DNA of 64,000 nt, taken from the NCBI GenBank assembly GCA_963989385.1, contig OZ022501.1:87838979-87902978 (forward strand). Reading direction: 5' to 3'. Shown piece after piece: positions 27,567 to 40,155 of this stretch. Source of the DNA: Ctena decussata (lineage: Eukaryota > Mollusca > Bivalvia > Lucinida > Lucinidae). The notes beneath the pieces are model-generated. The model searched no databases and was not told where the DNA came from. It saw nothing but the letters and a program-made list of their open reading frames with translations. Within the stretch, counting starts at the first letter, position 1; every line of letters starts with the position of its first letter. A program made the translations under genes and the position numbers.

Positions 27567-28497
27567 CTGCAAAACAAGAAAACGGAAATGCAGGTTTCAA
27601 ATTTTAAAAAATTAATTTGCTGTACAATTCACTTTATAAGCGAATAACCCGACGGATCTGCAAAACTGATAAGTTTACTGTACTTCTTCCAAGACATACC
27701 ACTCTCTAATAAACGCCCACTCCTTTTTTCTGTTAAAAAGTGTCCAAAATTTCACCATATTAGCTTTAGACAACCAAAATATGACATCACGACACGAGAA
27801 AACCAGCAAAGTGGTATGTTCGCCCAATAAAGACTAAGGTCAGCCTGAGCATCCTCCCAGTCTAATCAGAGTCTTCACTTTGCGCTTAAAGGATAGCGAG
27901 GGGTCTAAGCTAACTCCATGCGGACAGCGAAGACTCTGATCAGACTGAGTGGATCTAATATGAGTCTGCGCTGGACGCACAACCACTTTGCTGGTTTTCT
28001 CGTGTCGCGGCTCATGTCATTCGTTGCCCAAGTTTTGTTTCCATAATACCACGTATCCATAGGACTTCGGAACTTTAACGCACCCAGGGAGTTTATTAGA
28101 AGAAATACGATTATATGGCAAGTTCTGAAGAGGCTCTGATGAGCTCTGAGCTGATCAGGTCTACAGGATTACAATCCGATTTTTTTTTATTTATTTCGTT
28201 CTAGCGTGTTTGTTTATTTCCCCCAAGAGACTTTTACTTTCAGATTCCGATCGGCGACCTTTAGTCACGTGCATACCTTAAATGCTAAAACCAGACTGCC
28301 CCTGCACAATCTTCATTATTCACTTTTTATGTTCCTCGGAGTTTATCGATTATGATTTGAAAAGGGAAGACTCATCAGACTGCGCGGATGAACTTCACCT
28401 ATTCAATGTTAATTCATCAAAGTTGTGTGCCCAGTCGGACATGCATATTGTTCCCGGTTTTGAAAGAAGAAATAAAGAAAACAACCATAACTGTCAC
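27567..28497. other. Intron of the ADAMTS-family gene
   Basis: Contains MITE copy B. The rest has no recognised feature. Confidence 0.6.
27786..28014. repeat. MITE of the CGACACGAGAAAACC family, copy B
   Basis: Ends CACGACACGAGAAAACCAGC and GCTGGTTTTCTCGTGTCGCG; internal block as in copy A but diverged. Confidence 0.8.
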
Positions 28498-28651
28498 CTT
28501 CAATCGCTGTTATTTCTTCCTCACAAGACATATCACACCTTCTGGCGTCCACAGGTCTGTCTGTATCCTCACAATCATTACTCGGCTGACCGTCATGGGT
28601 TCGACATTGAACAGATCGCCTCTCCCAGGCGTTATCACAGTCCCCGGCACA
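28498..28651 (-). CDS. ADAMTS-family gene, exon with fourth TSP1-like repeat
   Basis: Acceptor TTTCAG|TGT, donor GAAG|GTGACA; 154 bp, starting in phase 0 and ending in phase 1, which fits both neighbours. It encodes CAGDCDNAWERRSVQC plus further Cys ending MSCEEE, a thrombospondin type 1 repeat that has lost the usual W-S-x-C-S start. Confidence 0.8.
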
Positions 28652-28753
28652 CTGAAATGAAGGCGCCGGACACTTATGTTGAATACTTTATCACATCGGA
28701 ATACACATGATGACGTATCATTAGCAGTAGCATTTATTCTCTTGATACTTTGA

Positions 28754-28823
28754 AGCCCAGTTACTCAGTAGGTTAAGCGCTGGCCGGTTGATGTAGCAAT
28801 CCCAGGTGCGATTCCCAGGGGCC
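28754..28823 (+). repeat. tRNA-derived SINE head
   Basis: Box A-like CTCAGTAGGTTAAGCG and box B-like GGTGCGATTCC at tRNA spacing. No acceptor-stem pairing good enough for a working tRNA gene. Confidence 0.55.
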
Positions 28824-29037
28824 ATATTCATAAACCGACTTAAGTGGTTGCTATGCTGTTGCTAAGGCTAAATTTCTTTGAAGGAGATTCCCTACAACTA
28901 TGAAATTTGCTCTGGAGGAACAGTCTTACAAAGACTGTTCCTCCAGACAAAATTTCATAGTTGTAGAGAATCTCCTTTATAGATATTTAGCCCTAGCAAC
29001 AGCATAGCAACGACTTAAGTGGCTTTATGAATACGGC
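28818..29037. repeat. Palindromic MITE (CGACTTAAGTGG family), intact copy
   Basis: Inverted ends GGCCATATTCATAAACCGAC / cgacttaagtggctttatga; centre GAGGAACAGTCTTACAAAGA continuing into its complement. A second copy at 36929-40288 is split by two insertions. Confidence 0.85.
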
Positions 29038-29289
29038 TTCAGAGGCGGAAATCTTTTCAATCGTAAACGGGGTTCCATTGCACGCAGCCTTAAATTATTT
29101 TCTTCTGACAGAATTACTGTTGAAAAGGACGTAAATACACAATCCATCCATCCATCCATCCACTCACCTTGATACCTTTCTTTAAAAGCTAGGGAGCTAT
29201 AGATACAAAATTTGTACCTGCAGCCGTCTATCGTCGAACAGGAACTATATTGAAAGATGAAAGAAGTGTAACCAATGTTAGGCATACTT

Positions 29290-29534
29290 TTTCCGTAGCC
29301 TAGTGGCCGTAGGGTCAGTGGGGATTAGAGGCCCACTGTGTCTTAAGACAGCTTATTAAACGCGGAGCCCATTCCTATCCTTTCGCTGCCTTACATTCCC
29401 CTGATTCGAAAAAGGCACCCATTTACTAGTAGTTTGGTACGCATTTTTCTAGGCGCCGGATGGCCGAACCCGGATTTCAACCCGCGACTTTCTGCACCAT
29501 AACCGGGCGTCTCTAATCACTCCACCACGGCGCC
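29290..29534 (-). repeat. tRNA-derived SINE
   Basis: The minus strand starts with a tRNA-like head (29534-29452): GGCGCCG and CGGCGCC pair as an acceptor stem, GTGGTGGAGTGATTAGAG resembles box A and GGTTGAAATCC box B. The body runs to about 29290; a related body without head lies at 61015-61200. Confidence 0.7.
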
Positions 29535-29728
29535 TCTCTTAAGAGTACATTTCCGTACCCTATGTAATGGGGGTCAGGGAAAACAGATTTTGATTAGGGA
29601 AAACCCAAGATTTTGTTTCTAACTCGGAGTGGCAACCCTGTATCCGTTATAATCATTCTCACTGCATATAAAATAAAAGTTCTGTTAAAAGTGTAGTGAT
29701 CGCCTCGCTGAGGAAGAGGGCTTATTTG

Positions 29729-32700
29729 CACGGTGCATAACCATATCGGACGCTATCTGTGAAAATCTGCGTTACTTGACTCTATCTGTGAGTGCTACGG
29801 ACTCTATTTGTTACTTGCCATTGACCCTTCGGCGATTCAGTCGAAGAAAAAGGGACAAAACGTGTAAGTACTGGGTTTCATGGTTTCTACGGAACACATA
29901 CCTTATTTTTCCTAATATTTCCGTCGATATTATTCAGCTAGCGATGTTCAGTGCTTGTCATCAGTGAAATCAAATGCAGCGTGATAGTGCAGGAGCGTAC
30001 ATGGCCCATGAAAACAAGGAAAAACTTAGTGTTTTTATTTGTAGGTAATGATTTTTGTCCTTAATTTACGAAGATAATTAGGTTCTTGATAATTTACACA
30101 TCTCGTTAGGTGTATAAATAAAATCTTTACGTTAATATCAATGTTTAAAGGACACCACCCATTATTTTCAATGTTCCGGATTCTATTTGTGTCTCCAAAA
30201 TATGTAATTTTATGCCAACGGACAGATGTTGTCCTCAAGGCAACGGACTACACTTGTGAGCAGCGGACCTTACTTGTGATGTTTTTTTTTTTTTTTTTTT
30301 TTTGTTTTCTTTTCAGCCAAAAACGTCTTAAAATATCAAACTTGTGGTTGCATCAGCCAAAACGGCTGTTGAAAGGACATATTTTCAAGGGAGGGAACTT
30401 TTGTGTCTTCATTGTTTGCTGTTTTGATAGTATAACGTTCTTAGAAGGCACATGCAAGCATGGGTACACTGATTTATGGCCACGCTAATCAAAACTTCTG
30501 AGGGCCATGTTTTCTTGAGGCCCGGCTGATTGACAGAACACAGACCAGACAGACCAACAGACAGACCAGTGACAGACAGACAGACAAACTGACAGACAGG
30601 GCGGTGGATACGTGCGTTTTCGTGGACTGCATCATTACAAAACATGCTCTGTGCACATGCTGACATCAAAGCCTGCAAATCAGCCTGCACATCCGCGCAG
30701 TCTGATCAGCGTAATTCTGTTCGCTGCATGAATAACAACAGGTTTGTAGTCGGCCAAAGGATAACTTCCAACCAGCTTGGGTGACTCCGTAGACAGTTGT
30801 GTGAATAGGCTAGTCAGAGCTCACAAAGACACGTTTACTCAGGTGCTGAAAAAAAGTAAGCCCTAACATTCTCCGAGAATGCAAATAGATTTTGAAATTA
30901 TCTAATACGGCCCTTCAACCGTGTTTGCATGAAAAACTACACCCGGGTGCAACTTTGCACCCAGTTTGCACTCTGGACGTATTTTGTCCATATAAAAAGG
31001 TGTTTCAAGTAAAATCAGGACTATCTGTTTACAACTTGGCCACCTGATCGAACCTCTGCCCCTATTTGTCATAAGGTAATCGTATCGGTTACAGTTAATA
31101 ACCAAAACTTCCGAGGTTATTGTTCCGCAACACAAGACTGACGTGGCTCTGTTTTCCTTTCCTAACATAAGCCTAATGCAGGCATCTGACATGAATAGCA
31201 CGTCATATCGTCGACTTGACACAATAAAGACTTCAGTGCATAATAGTGTTATTGTATGTTGTTACATCCAACGTCGTGTTACCGCTGTTAGTCTATGTGG
31301 AGCAATGATTGATTGATTTGTTGCTTAACGTCCACGGTAAACAGCTATGGTCATGTCGGGACGGTCAGTTAACCTAACCACACTATTCCTGGGCAGGCTT
31401 AGACCTCCTAAGCGGTTAACCAGTACAATGAAACGCCTCGTTTGTTCTTCATCCAGATTTTCGTGTGTGTCAGAATGAAACTCAATTTCAGCATAGGCCT
31501 ACATGTCGAATATAGTTCATGGACGGATATTGATACATGTCAGAAACCTTTTGTCGGCAGAAGGGTTACCGGGAACAATAACAAAATATGGATCACAATC
31601 TGTCTATCTTTATATGCCCTTTCAACATTTAAAAAAAGGTTTACTTTTAATATTAAAAAAAAAATATATATTTTACCGGCTTACCTGACACCTTTTCGAG
31701 CGACTAAATGTCTAGGGCGAAAAATACTTTAAGTCGGAACACGCACTCCCAACGACCGACGACGGTATGGCTCTGGCTTTTTGATAACTGATATCTTTCG
31801 TTTTACGGATAACTTTGTATAAATTTCCCGTTAAAGATCATCTCTACTTTTAAAGATAACGGTTCACTCAAAAGATGTTAAGGAAGTTGACAGTGCTCTC
31901 CATTTATGGGTTTCTTTGACCTAATATCATGCATGTAGTTACACCAACCTATAGATGTTGTTCATAATAAACCGCAACTCTAGGTGTCCGTCAACGTTTG
32001 TACTTATAACTATTCTATTCATCCTGTTCTATTCCATAACCTTACTAGGTCGTTGGGGCACCACAGATGACTTCGAAACAATCCCTTTCCATTTTGTCCC
32101 GTCTTCAGCTGCCCTAGCCGAGCTGGCAAAATCCATTCCTGTCCACTCCTTGATATTGTCTTCCCACCTCCTCCTCCGTCCACCCCCTACCCCCTTTCAC
32201 TGTGCCCTGAAGAATTATCTTTGCTAAACCAGAAGACCTTGAGGCGTGGCCAAACCACCACAGCCCCCGCCTCTCGACCAGCGTCAGGAGCCCATCATAT
32301 TCTCCAATGGCTGTTTGAATCTTCCTGCAAACCTCCTCATTGGTTATATATGGTCCTTGTGCGAAATGTTCAGTAACCTTCGGTAGCATCATCTTTCAAA
32401 GGCCTGCCTTCTTTTCTCTTACTCTGCTGTCAAGGCCCACGATTCACAGGCATACATAAATATGTAAATGACAAGGGAGCGCATAAGTCTCACCCTTGAT
32501 CCAAAAGACATGTCGCTATCTCTCCAAATTGGTTTCAGCTTGGTAAGAGCTGAAGTGGCTTGTGCAGTCCTTGAGAGAACCTCCTGTTTCGAGCCATCAT
32601 CTCAGACAACTGGCCCAAGGCATTTGAAGCTACTTACAGTACCCAGCTTCTGCCCTTTTACTTTGATCTCCCTCTGGATGCCATCTGCTCTGTTCGTCAT

Positions 32701-34050
32701 CAGTTTGATCCTCTCAGCACTAATCTCCATCTTACACCTTGTGCAGGTTTAGTCGATACTTTCAACTAGAGCCTCTAGTTACTGCTCTTCCTCTGCTAGA
32801 GCGTCTATGTCATCGGCAAATCACAGATTGGCAATGTCTCTGCCACCCATGCCAACCCCCGGCCACGTTCTTCCAGAGTATCAGACATGATCCGTTCGAG
32901 TAAAATGTTGAAGAGGGTGGGTGACAGAAGGCATCCTTGTCTTACTCCAACTGTTGTTCTGAACCATTCTCCTGTGCTGCCATTGATCAGGACTGCACTT
33001 GTAGCCTTGTCGTACAGCTGCTCAATGGTACGAACTAGACCTGCACCGACATTGCACCTCCGCATGGTGACCCATAAGGCTGCATGCCATACCCTGTCAA
33101 AGGCTTTTTTGAAATCAATGAAGACACGGCACAGATTCTGCTGATGTTGGAGATACTTTTCACACAGGACTCTAAGGCTGAAGATCTGTTCTGTGGTGCT
33201 CCTTCCCGCTCGGAACCCAGCATGTTCCTCAGCGATTATCTCTTCGGCCTGTGGTTTAAGCCTGTTCAAGATGACTTTCAGCATGACTTATAACTGCAAC
33301 TACAAAAATATGTATACGCGCGTATTGAAACGTTGATTCATTTCTTCGGCTTTGAGGTGACCTAAACCCTCTAAAAAGTTTTAAAATGTGTGCAAGAAGA
33401 GGAATCAATCAATTATGAACGATATCTAAATAGAAATTTGTCTCGTGTTGATATCATTTTCGATCACTAGACAGATGTAGGCCCATGCTTCTGAAGCACA
33501 GATAGTTTCCGATGATATTGGCAGATAGAGTCCTGTGTGACGCACGATTAGCCGCTGATAGAGTCTGGTGCCGGGCGCATATAGCATCCGGTGCCATTGT
33601 AAAAGGTAAAAAAATCCGATTTTCTTCAAAAAGGAGATATTCTTTCAACTCAGAGCCTTACAAAATTTTCAATTCATTCATTAGCGTCAAACTTATCCAA
33701 CCGATCTGTTTTCTTTCCATTGCGTTCGCAACTGATCGGCGTTCAAAGTGGACACACTCTTCAAAATTGTCAAATCTTGATCTTCATTCCAGCTTGTAGA
33801 CTCGAAAGTAAATACGAATTAGTCATAACAGCTATAGATACTGGAAGACACAGATGTCTGATGTTCCGTGTACCTTATGCCCAATAAGAAAATGTGCTGT
33901 TTACAATTATATTAGAGTTTATTTACACCCACCCTCACCTGGTTTTTCATTTTGGGACGGACAGAGTCCTAAACTAACGCAAATAGACTCCGAAATACAC
34001 AGATAGAGTCCTGTTTTCACAGATAGCGTCCGATATGGTTATGCACCGTG
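29729..34050. mobile_element. 4.3-kb DNA element with CACGGTG ends (Transib/RAG-like termini)
   Basis: The first 37 bp (CACGGTGCATAACCATATCG...) are exactly repeated in inverse at 34014-34050, and the 5-bp flanks ATTTG (29724-29728 and 34051-34055) are identical. Subterminal GACTCTATCTGTG words are present on both sides. A 5-bp duplication with a CAC-x2-TG end is the Transib/RAG pattern; no transposase frame was found, so the copy is probably non-autonomous or decayed. A LINE fragment is inserted at about 32050-33290. Confidence 0.7.
32050..33290 (-). mobile_element. LINE fragment (RT palm to C-terminus)
   Basis: Minus-strand frame 33284-32805 encodes reverse transcriptase motifs EEHAGFRAGRSTTEQI, DFKKAFDRVWH and GVRQGCLLSPTLFN. 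The catalytic FADD box lies just beyond a frame break, and C-terminal pieces (GLWWFGHASR) follow to about 32120. 5'-truncated and frameshifted. Confidence 0.85.
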
Positions 34051-34358
34051 ATTTGGGCTTGTTGATTTGCGGCGTTTCGATATTTCGCTGGCACGTTCGG
34101 TATAATTACTTGGATAAAACCGAGTAATACCCGGGTATTGCTCGAGTTTATTCAGGTAATAATGCAGAAAGTGCCCACTGTATACTCTTTGGTGGCATAC
34201 TCATCCTCTAGAGATGCGTCATTTGAAGGCCACGATCTGTAATTGTAATCACTTCCTTGCCACCTTTATTAATAGTTTGCTTGCAGATGTATAGCCAACG
34301 CAAATAGCTACTCTGAATAGATTCTGAATGAACAGACCTTGAAACAACAAAAAACATT

Positions 34359-34736
34359 ATACCGTATACGCAGTAATTTTCGCGGGTTCAAATTTTCGCG
34401 ATTGAGGGACAAAAACATAAACATAAATTTTCGCGATATTTGATTTTCGCGGTTACAACATGCGCGAAAAGCAAAACTACGTCTTTTTCACTTGAGCCAG
34501 TTCTTTAATTAACCTGCGGCAGGGCCGCCGCAGGTTAATGAAAGAACTGGCTTTTAAAAGTGAAAAGTACCAGCAATTACCGAAGCAAACAGAAACAAAA
34601 TATGAACACTGTGTCTGCAGGAAATAGTTTGTAATAATTAGTAAATTATTTTGCGATTTTAATATTCGCGGTTTCTAAGAGACCGCGAAATACCGCGAAA
34701 AATGGAACACCGCGAAAATTATCTTGCATACGGTAT
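34359..34736. repeat. DNA element with ATACCGTAT / TTTTCGCG ends and nested palindrome
   Basis: Ends ATACCGTATACGCAGTAATT and AATTATCTTGCATACGGTAT, with TTTTCGCG repeats inside. The centre (34496-34551) is a separate perfect-arm palindrome GCCAGTTCTTT...AAAGAACTGGC with a GC-rich core. Confidence 0.8.
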
Positions 34737-34831
34737 GTACCTAATTCAACGCACCAGTTTAAACCACATGAAGGTGACCGATAAAGTCCTGTCTAATTAA
34801 ACGCCAAACAATAGCACAGAAGCATACAAAC

Positions 34832-35008
34832 CTCACTCCATTCGTGAACAACCCATGTAGGTTTTGGACATGCCCTCTTGACACACGTTGCTATTGTAGC
34901 AGGTTTCCTATTGGCTTCACATTCGTTGTCGTCTAGATACATTTCCTTGTCACTGGTCATACAGTACACGTGGCGCACCATTTCGCCACGCCCACAACGC
35001 TTTGAACA
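34832..35008 (-). CDS. ADAMTS-family gene, exon with third TSP1 repeat
   Basis: Acceptor TTTTAG|TGT, donor GTGAG|GTTTGT; 177 bp, phase 0 at both ends. Encodes CSKRCGRGEMVRHVYC and later CEANRKP and CVKRACP, then WVVHEWSE leading into the next repeat: a thrombospondin type 1 repeat. Confidence 0.88.
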
Positions 35009-35452
35009 CTAAAACAAAATTATCGCAATATGTTAAATACTTTACTCGCAGTGGACACGCCCACAGGCTTTTAGCTACGTGCTGTGAAACTGCATTTAAA
35101 ATCGCCCAAAACAATCATAAAATATGGTAGCTAAGGACAAAATATGGACGTATTCTTGGAGGTTCATTTGCACTGCGTTTGTGGCTTTTGGTGTCTCAAA
35201 ACGATGACTGCAATAGACAGAGAATGCCATTTTAGCTGTATGAGTATCCAAAATTTCTACGCGAACTGTCGTCAGAATATCTCGCATACCTAACAAAACG
35301 TAGCAATAACAAATTATATTTCTCCAAGCTTACTTCCAGGAGCTAGAAACTATTTGTCAGACATGAATATTACACCCCATGCGTCTTGTTATGTCTACTC
35401 CGTCTAAAACATAGAATTGTAGAATTATCGGTATATGAAAACAAAACCATTT

Positions 35453-35690
35453 GAGCCGCGACACGAGAAAACCAACAATGTGGTCGTGCGTACAGCACAG
35501 ACTCAGATCAGCCTGGGCATCCGCCCAGTCTGATCAGAGTCTTTGCTGTCCGCATGAAGGTTGCTAAGACCCTTAGCTACCCTTTGAGCACCAAGCGGAG
35601 AATCTGATCAGACTGGGCGGATGCCCAGGCTGATCTGAGTCTGCGCTGGGCGCACAACCACATTGTTGGTTTTCTCGTGTCGCGGATCAT
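35453..35690. repeat. MITE of the CGACACGAGAAAACC family, copy C
   Basis: The best-preserved copy: GAGCCGCGACACGAGAAAAC and GTTTTCTCGTGTCGCGG ends, internal palindromic CAGTCTGATCAGAG blocks. Confidence 0.88.
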
Positions 35691-36322
35691 TTACAGACAA
35701 TAATATGCAAAGATTATGCGTAAATAAGAACATTCACCAAGATGCACGTTTAAGGTAAAACTAGGCCAGTAGAACTTCATGAGTCTTTTGTATTCTGGAA
35801 AAATCCTTTAAATATACAAGTGTCTCAAAGAAATATATCATTTCCTCTAAAACTCATATATAATATTACTTTTACATGTTCAAATCTTTAAAGTAAGGCT
35901 AGTGACCTAACATTTTTAAGGAATACAAAAATGATCTGTTAAGGCATATTTTTCTTTTTGTAGATAGCTTTGTGCCCACCCCCTCCCCTGCACCTCCCCT
36001 GCACCTCCCCACCACCCCACCTTGCTACAGACCTCATTTTTATTATTTTCTATTTTGTTTATTGCCTTGTTGTTATGTTTGATACTAGTTCTATCAGGCA
36101 TTGATCACCTTGTAAGGGAAGACAGAGATCGTTGTTTTGTTGTTCGTTATCTACTCACGTGTATGCGACGTGAGTCATAACGTTTTTGTTGGCAATCATT
36201 TCGGGATAACATTATTATCCCTCAAACAAACATAATTGGGCATCGGGAAGCGGATTTAAATGAGGAGCGGATTGAAAATAAACGTGAAATATTTCAGAAC
36301 TAACACATTTACTGAGTTACCT

Positions 36323-36553
36323 GAGACGCCACGACAAAACAAACAAAGTGGCATGTGCGCCCAGCGAAGAATAAGAACAGCCTGGGCATCCGCCTAGTCT
36401 GATCATATTCATCACTTTGCGTTCAAAGTCTAAGCTACCTCCGTGCTGACAACGAAGACTCTACTCAGACTGGGCAAATGGCAAGGCTAATCTGAGACTT
36501 CGTCGCGAAGTGGGCGTACACACCACTTTGTTAGTTTTGTCGTGTCGCGGCCC
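36323..36553. repeat. MITE of the CGACACGAGAAAACC family, copy D
   Basis: Same ends, diverged interior. Its right end is only 16 bp from the donor of the neighbouring exon. Confidence 0.8.
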
Positions 36554-36569
36554 ATCTACAGTGGTATAC

Positions 36570-36774
36570 CTCTGTCCAGTCCTCGGCCACCCAGATGGCG
36601 GGGCAATTTGCCCTGCGACACAGACGCTCTGAGAGTGGTCTCTGGGTCTGACACTCTGTGTCGTCCAGGATAACCTCTTCATCTTGCTTGATCAACTGTT
36701 TACACACCACAGTTCGAGTCTTACGGCCACCTCCACAAGTCTGGCTACATTTACTCCACTCCCCGATGTGCCAA
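36570..36774 (-). CDS. ADAMTS-family gene, exon with second TSP1 repeat
   Basis: Acceptor TTTCAG|T, donor ACAGAG|GTATAC; 205 bp, start completing a split codon (phase 2) and ending in phase 0. Encodes WHIGEWSKCSQTCGGGRKTR, the classical W-x-x-C-S-x-T-C-G-G-G start of a thrombospondin type 1 repeat, then CKQLIKQ, LCRRANCP and WVAEDWTE. Confidence 0.9.
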
Positions 36775-36977
36775 CTGAAACAATAAAGCATTAGTACATC
36801 GAAATAGGACGCGTATGTACATAAAACCTCAGGCATACTAAACTGAGCCACATCATGTGACTTCTAACAATGTGGCAGTTTTGTCATGTGATATTCAGAT
36901 CATCCTTCTTATTCATACAGGGTAATCAGGGGCCGTATTCATAAAACGACTTAAGTGGTTGCTATGCTGTTGCTAAG

Positions 36978-38584
36978 CAAGGTTGGCCGGGAAATACCGG
37001 TGGCGGGAATTCCCAGTGGTAATTACCGTCCTGGGAAATACTCTAAATTTGGCCAAAGTGGGAAATACTGTGAAATATGAAATTTTAGAGCTGTTTTTCT
37101 TAAAATATTCTGTCATATTTCCTTAAATTTAAGTTGATAGCTCTTATTTGTTATCACTTATAGGCATATCATGCAAATAAGGTTGTAAATTCCAGGACTG
37201 GTCCATGCTAGAGGACACAGCAGATGATTCTTGGTTATGTCAAAGGCTATAATTTCAAAGATAATTGCCTTTAAAATTCTTTTTTAATAAAAAAAAGCAG
37301 ACTGTCAAATCCCTTCTTTAATCACTTAACAGTGGTGTTTCAACACTGTATTTGTAAACACAAGATCTTATTATCACTTGGGTCTCATGCAACTATATAT
37401 ACTAAACTGACAGTGCTGCATGGACACTCCCAAGATTTATGTGGTGGCCAAAAAGTCTAGCAGGCCAAATTTTCAGTGGCCCAAAATTATCTACTAGCTG
37501 AATATCCAATGGATTAAGTATTGCCAGACTTATAAATTTGGGCCATTAAAGTTCAGAATTTCAAGATTTTTGGTGGCCCCAGCCAAAATTTGGGCGCATT
37601 TGGCCATATGGCCACTGGCCGTTTCCAGCACTGAGTTACTGAGCTGCGGTTTTATCTGGTTCAGGGGTCATCATAGGGTTCTCAGACAAGGAGAAGTTTT
37701 GCGACATTTTCTGAATTTCAGGGACAGGTTTTATTCCAAATTTTGGATTTTCTATACATAATACACTTCGACTTCTCACCCAGCTCAAAATGGGGAGAAA
37801 ACAATCAGCATAATGGGATAATTTCTCCCACTAGGCTGACCCTTGCTGGTTTATCACTGCTAAAGACTAGAGCTTTCTGCAGAATAACTTAATCTGTTCT
37901 TAAGTTTGATCATACCAAAATATGACAGAGTTAACCTCGTGAAGGTTTTGAAAGCTGGGCACAGATTCACAACTTCAACAAAAAGAATGTGTACTCCAGT
38001 TTCTTGCATGTATCACTGAGTTTGTCACCTGACTAATAAAAACAATGGTGTGTGGACATTGTGGTCAAAAGGTTACCTGATGAAGTCCTGTAATGTCTTT
38101 TTCTTCCCCAAAGGGCATCTCAAAGGAATATATATCTTATTGATTAACTATGCTTCCTATTGTAAGTAATGACCAAATACACTGAAGGTGTGAAAAACAG
38201 TTTGTCTTTATTTAACTGTCAGGTGACAATTACTGGAGGTACTTTTAATCTCAGTGTTTTATAATAGCTTACTGATAGACAGAGACAACTGTACATGCAA
38301 ACTCATCTTTGGACAGTTCGTATAAGAAAATAATTTGATTGTATATGCAGATCTAGACAATACTTTACCTGTACTCTTGTTTGATAATTAAAAAAGGGAT
38401 GTTTAATTATTTTTGCTATGCATATATAGTTTTATGGCTGTTATAATGCACATATAAAACTTTCTAGGTGAAGACAGACCAATTTCCCAGTAATTACCGG
38501 GAATTACCAGTAATTCCCGGGAATTACCATTATTTCCCGCCGTCCTGGGAAATATGAGTATTTCCCGCCTTTTTGCCAACCTTG
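36978..38584. mobile_element. Non-autonomous hAT-type element
   Basis: Ends CAAGGTTGGC / GCCAACCTTG and an exact 8-bp duplication TTGCTAAG (36970-36977 and 38585-38592), the hAT signature. 1,607 bp; the ends are lined with GGGAAATA/TATTTCCC words. No transposase frame is visible. Confidence 0.85.
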
Positions 38585-38645
38585 TTGCTAAGGCTAAATT
38601 TTTTGAAGGAGATTCCCTACAACTATGAAATTTGCTCTGGAGGAA

Positions 38646-40155
38646 TGAATGAATGAATGAATGTTTAAGTTATTTATAGACGCTCAACCCTGGTAAGGGC
38701 ATATAGCGTCTAAACGTCAGCAATTTAAAACGTTTCTATAAGACAAAAAACGATCAAATGTTTAAAGTATTATGTTACGTCCAAATGATAAAAATGTTAT
38801 GTACAATAAAAGACTAGATCTTGTTAAAAAGTCCAGCTTCCTTTAAAAAATTAATAATTTGGATAGAAGAAACTTTGCTAAAAAGCTCGGTTATGGTTTT
38901 AATGTTGTAATGTTTTGAACGAATATGGTTAAAGTCAATGCATGACACAAGAAGATGTTTGATAGTAATGACTTCATTGCATGGTATGCAAAATGGTGCA
39001 ACCTCATTATTTAATAAAAACGAATGTGTAATTCTGGTATGCCCTATTCGGCATCTGGTAATGACAGTCTGTTCTTTTCTATTTGATAGTATATTGTCCT
39101 TGCTGTGAAAATCTGGTTTAATTTGTCGGAGTTTGTTATGAATTTGATTATCCGATTAGTTTGACACTTTGATTTGATATATGTATTAATTTGAGATTTA
39201 AAATCTGAGTGTGGAATTCGGAAGGTACTTTCTGGTAAATTTAAAGCCGTCTTGGCCTCTTTATCGGCCAGGTCATTTCCACGAATATTGACGTGACTAG
39301 GGATCCAACAAAATACTATTTCCTTTGATGGTAGTTGAAAAATTTTACGAAATATTTGTTGTATTAATGGGTTAGGGTGATTAACATTTTTTAGTGATGA
39401 TAAAACAGAAAGAGAATCTGAGAATATTATAAACTGATTGTTTTCTTGAACTGATATTTGATTGAGAGCAAGATCGATGGCTTTAGCTTCTGCTGTAAAA
39501 ATTGAGCTGCCGTTTGGTAATCGTATGGTTTCTGTGAAAAGGGGAACTTACAACCGAACATGCAACTTTATCTTCTTGTTTTGAACCATCCGTATAGATT
39601 GTGGTATGGTTCGGAAAACTAGATTTTACTTGTAAGAATTCTAATTGAATAAGATCAGGGTTTGTCTGTGACTTTTTATTGTGATGTAATGATAGAAAGA
39701 CCTTTGGAGGTTATAAGGTCCATGGCTCGTGAACAGGTAAGGAAAATTTCTGAATGTTTTTAATGTCAATATGCGAATCGACAAGCAAAGGTTTAATACG
39801 CAAACCCAAGGGTTTGATGGATCTCGGTTTGTTGTTATAAAATATTTCATAACGAGGATTAAAAACACAATCGTAAGCTGGATTCTGTGGGTTTGCAGCT
39901 AATTTTGTAACATATTGCAGAGACAATTTCTCTCTTCTGGTATATAACTTAGACGGTTCATTTGATTCAGCATAAAGACTTTCTACAGGAGATGTTCTAA
40001 ATGCTCCAAGAGCAAGGCGTAAACCCTGATGATGGATGGTGTCGAGACATTTAAGGTATGATTTTCGTGCCGAACCATATACGACTGAACCATAATCGAG
40101 TTTAGATCTTACAAGAGATCTATACAAATTAAGAAGAATAGTACGATCGCCTCCC
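38646..40155 (-). mobile_element. 5'-truncated LINE (Jockey/I group) with RNase H remnant
   Basis: A 1,510-bp insertion with a 13-bp duplication TGCTCTGGAGGAA (38633-38645 and 40156-40168). On the minus strand it has the RT end (LYRSLVRSKLDYGSVVYGS), then a decayed RNase H (IYTDGS, FSDSLSVLSSL, WIPSHVNIRGNDLADKEAK), and ends in a CATT repeat tail. Confidence 0.88.

Larger units (their letters stand above)
28652..34831. other. Large intron of the ADAMTS-family gene, filled by mobile DNA
   Basis: Holds a tRNA-like SINE head, a palindromic MITE, a tRNA-derived SINE, a 4.3-kb element with a LINE inside it, and a TTTTCGCG element (listed separately). Confidence 0.7.
35009..36569. other. Intron with two MITE copies
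   Basis: MITE copies C and D are listed separately. The remainder is AT-rich with a C-rich tract near 35970-36020 and no gene. Confidence 0.6.
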
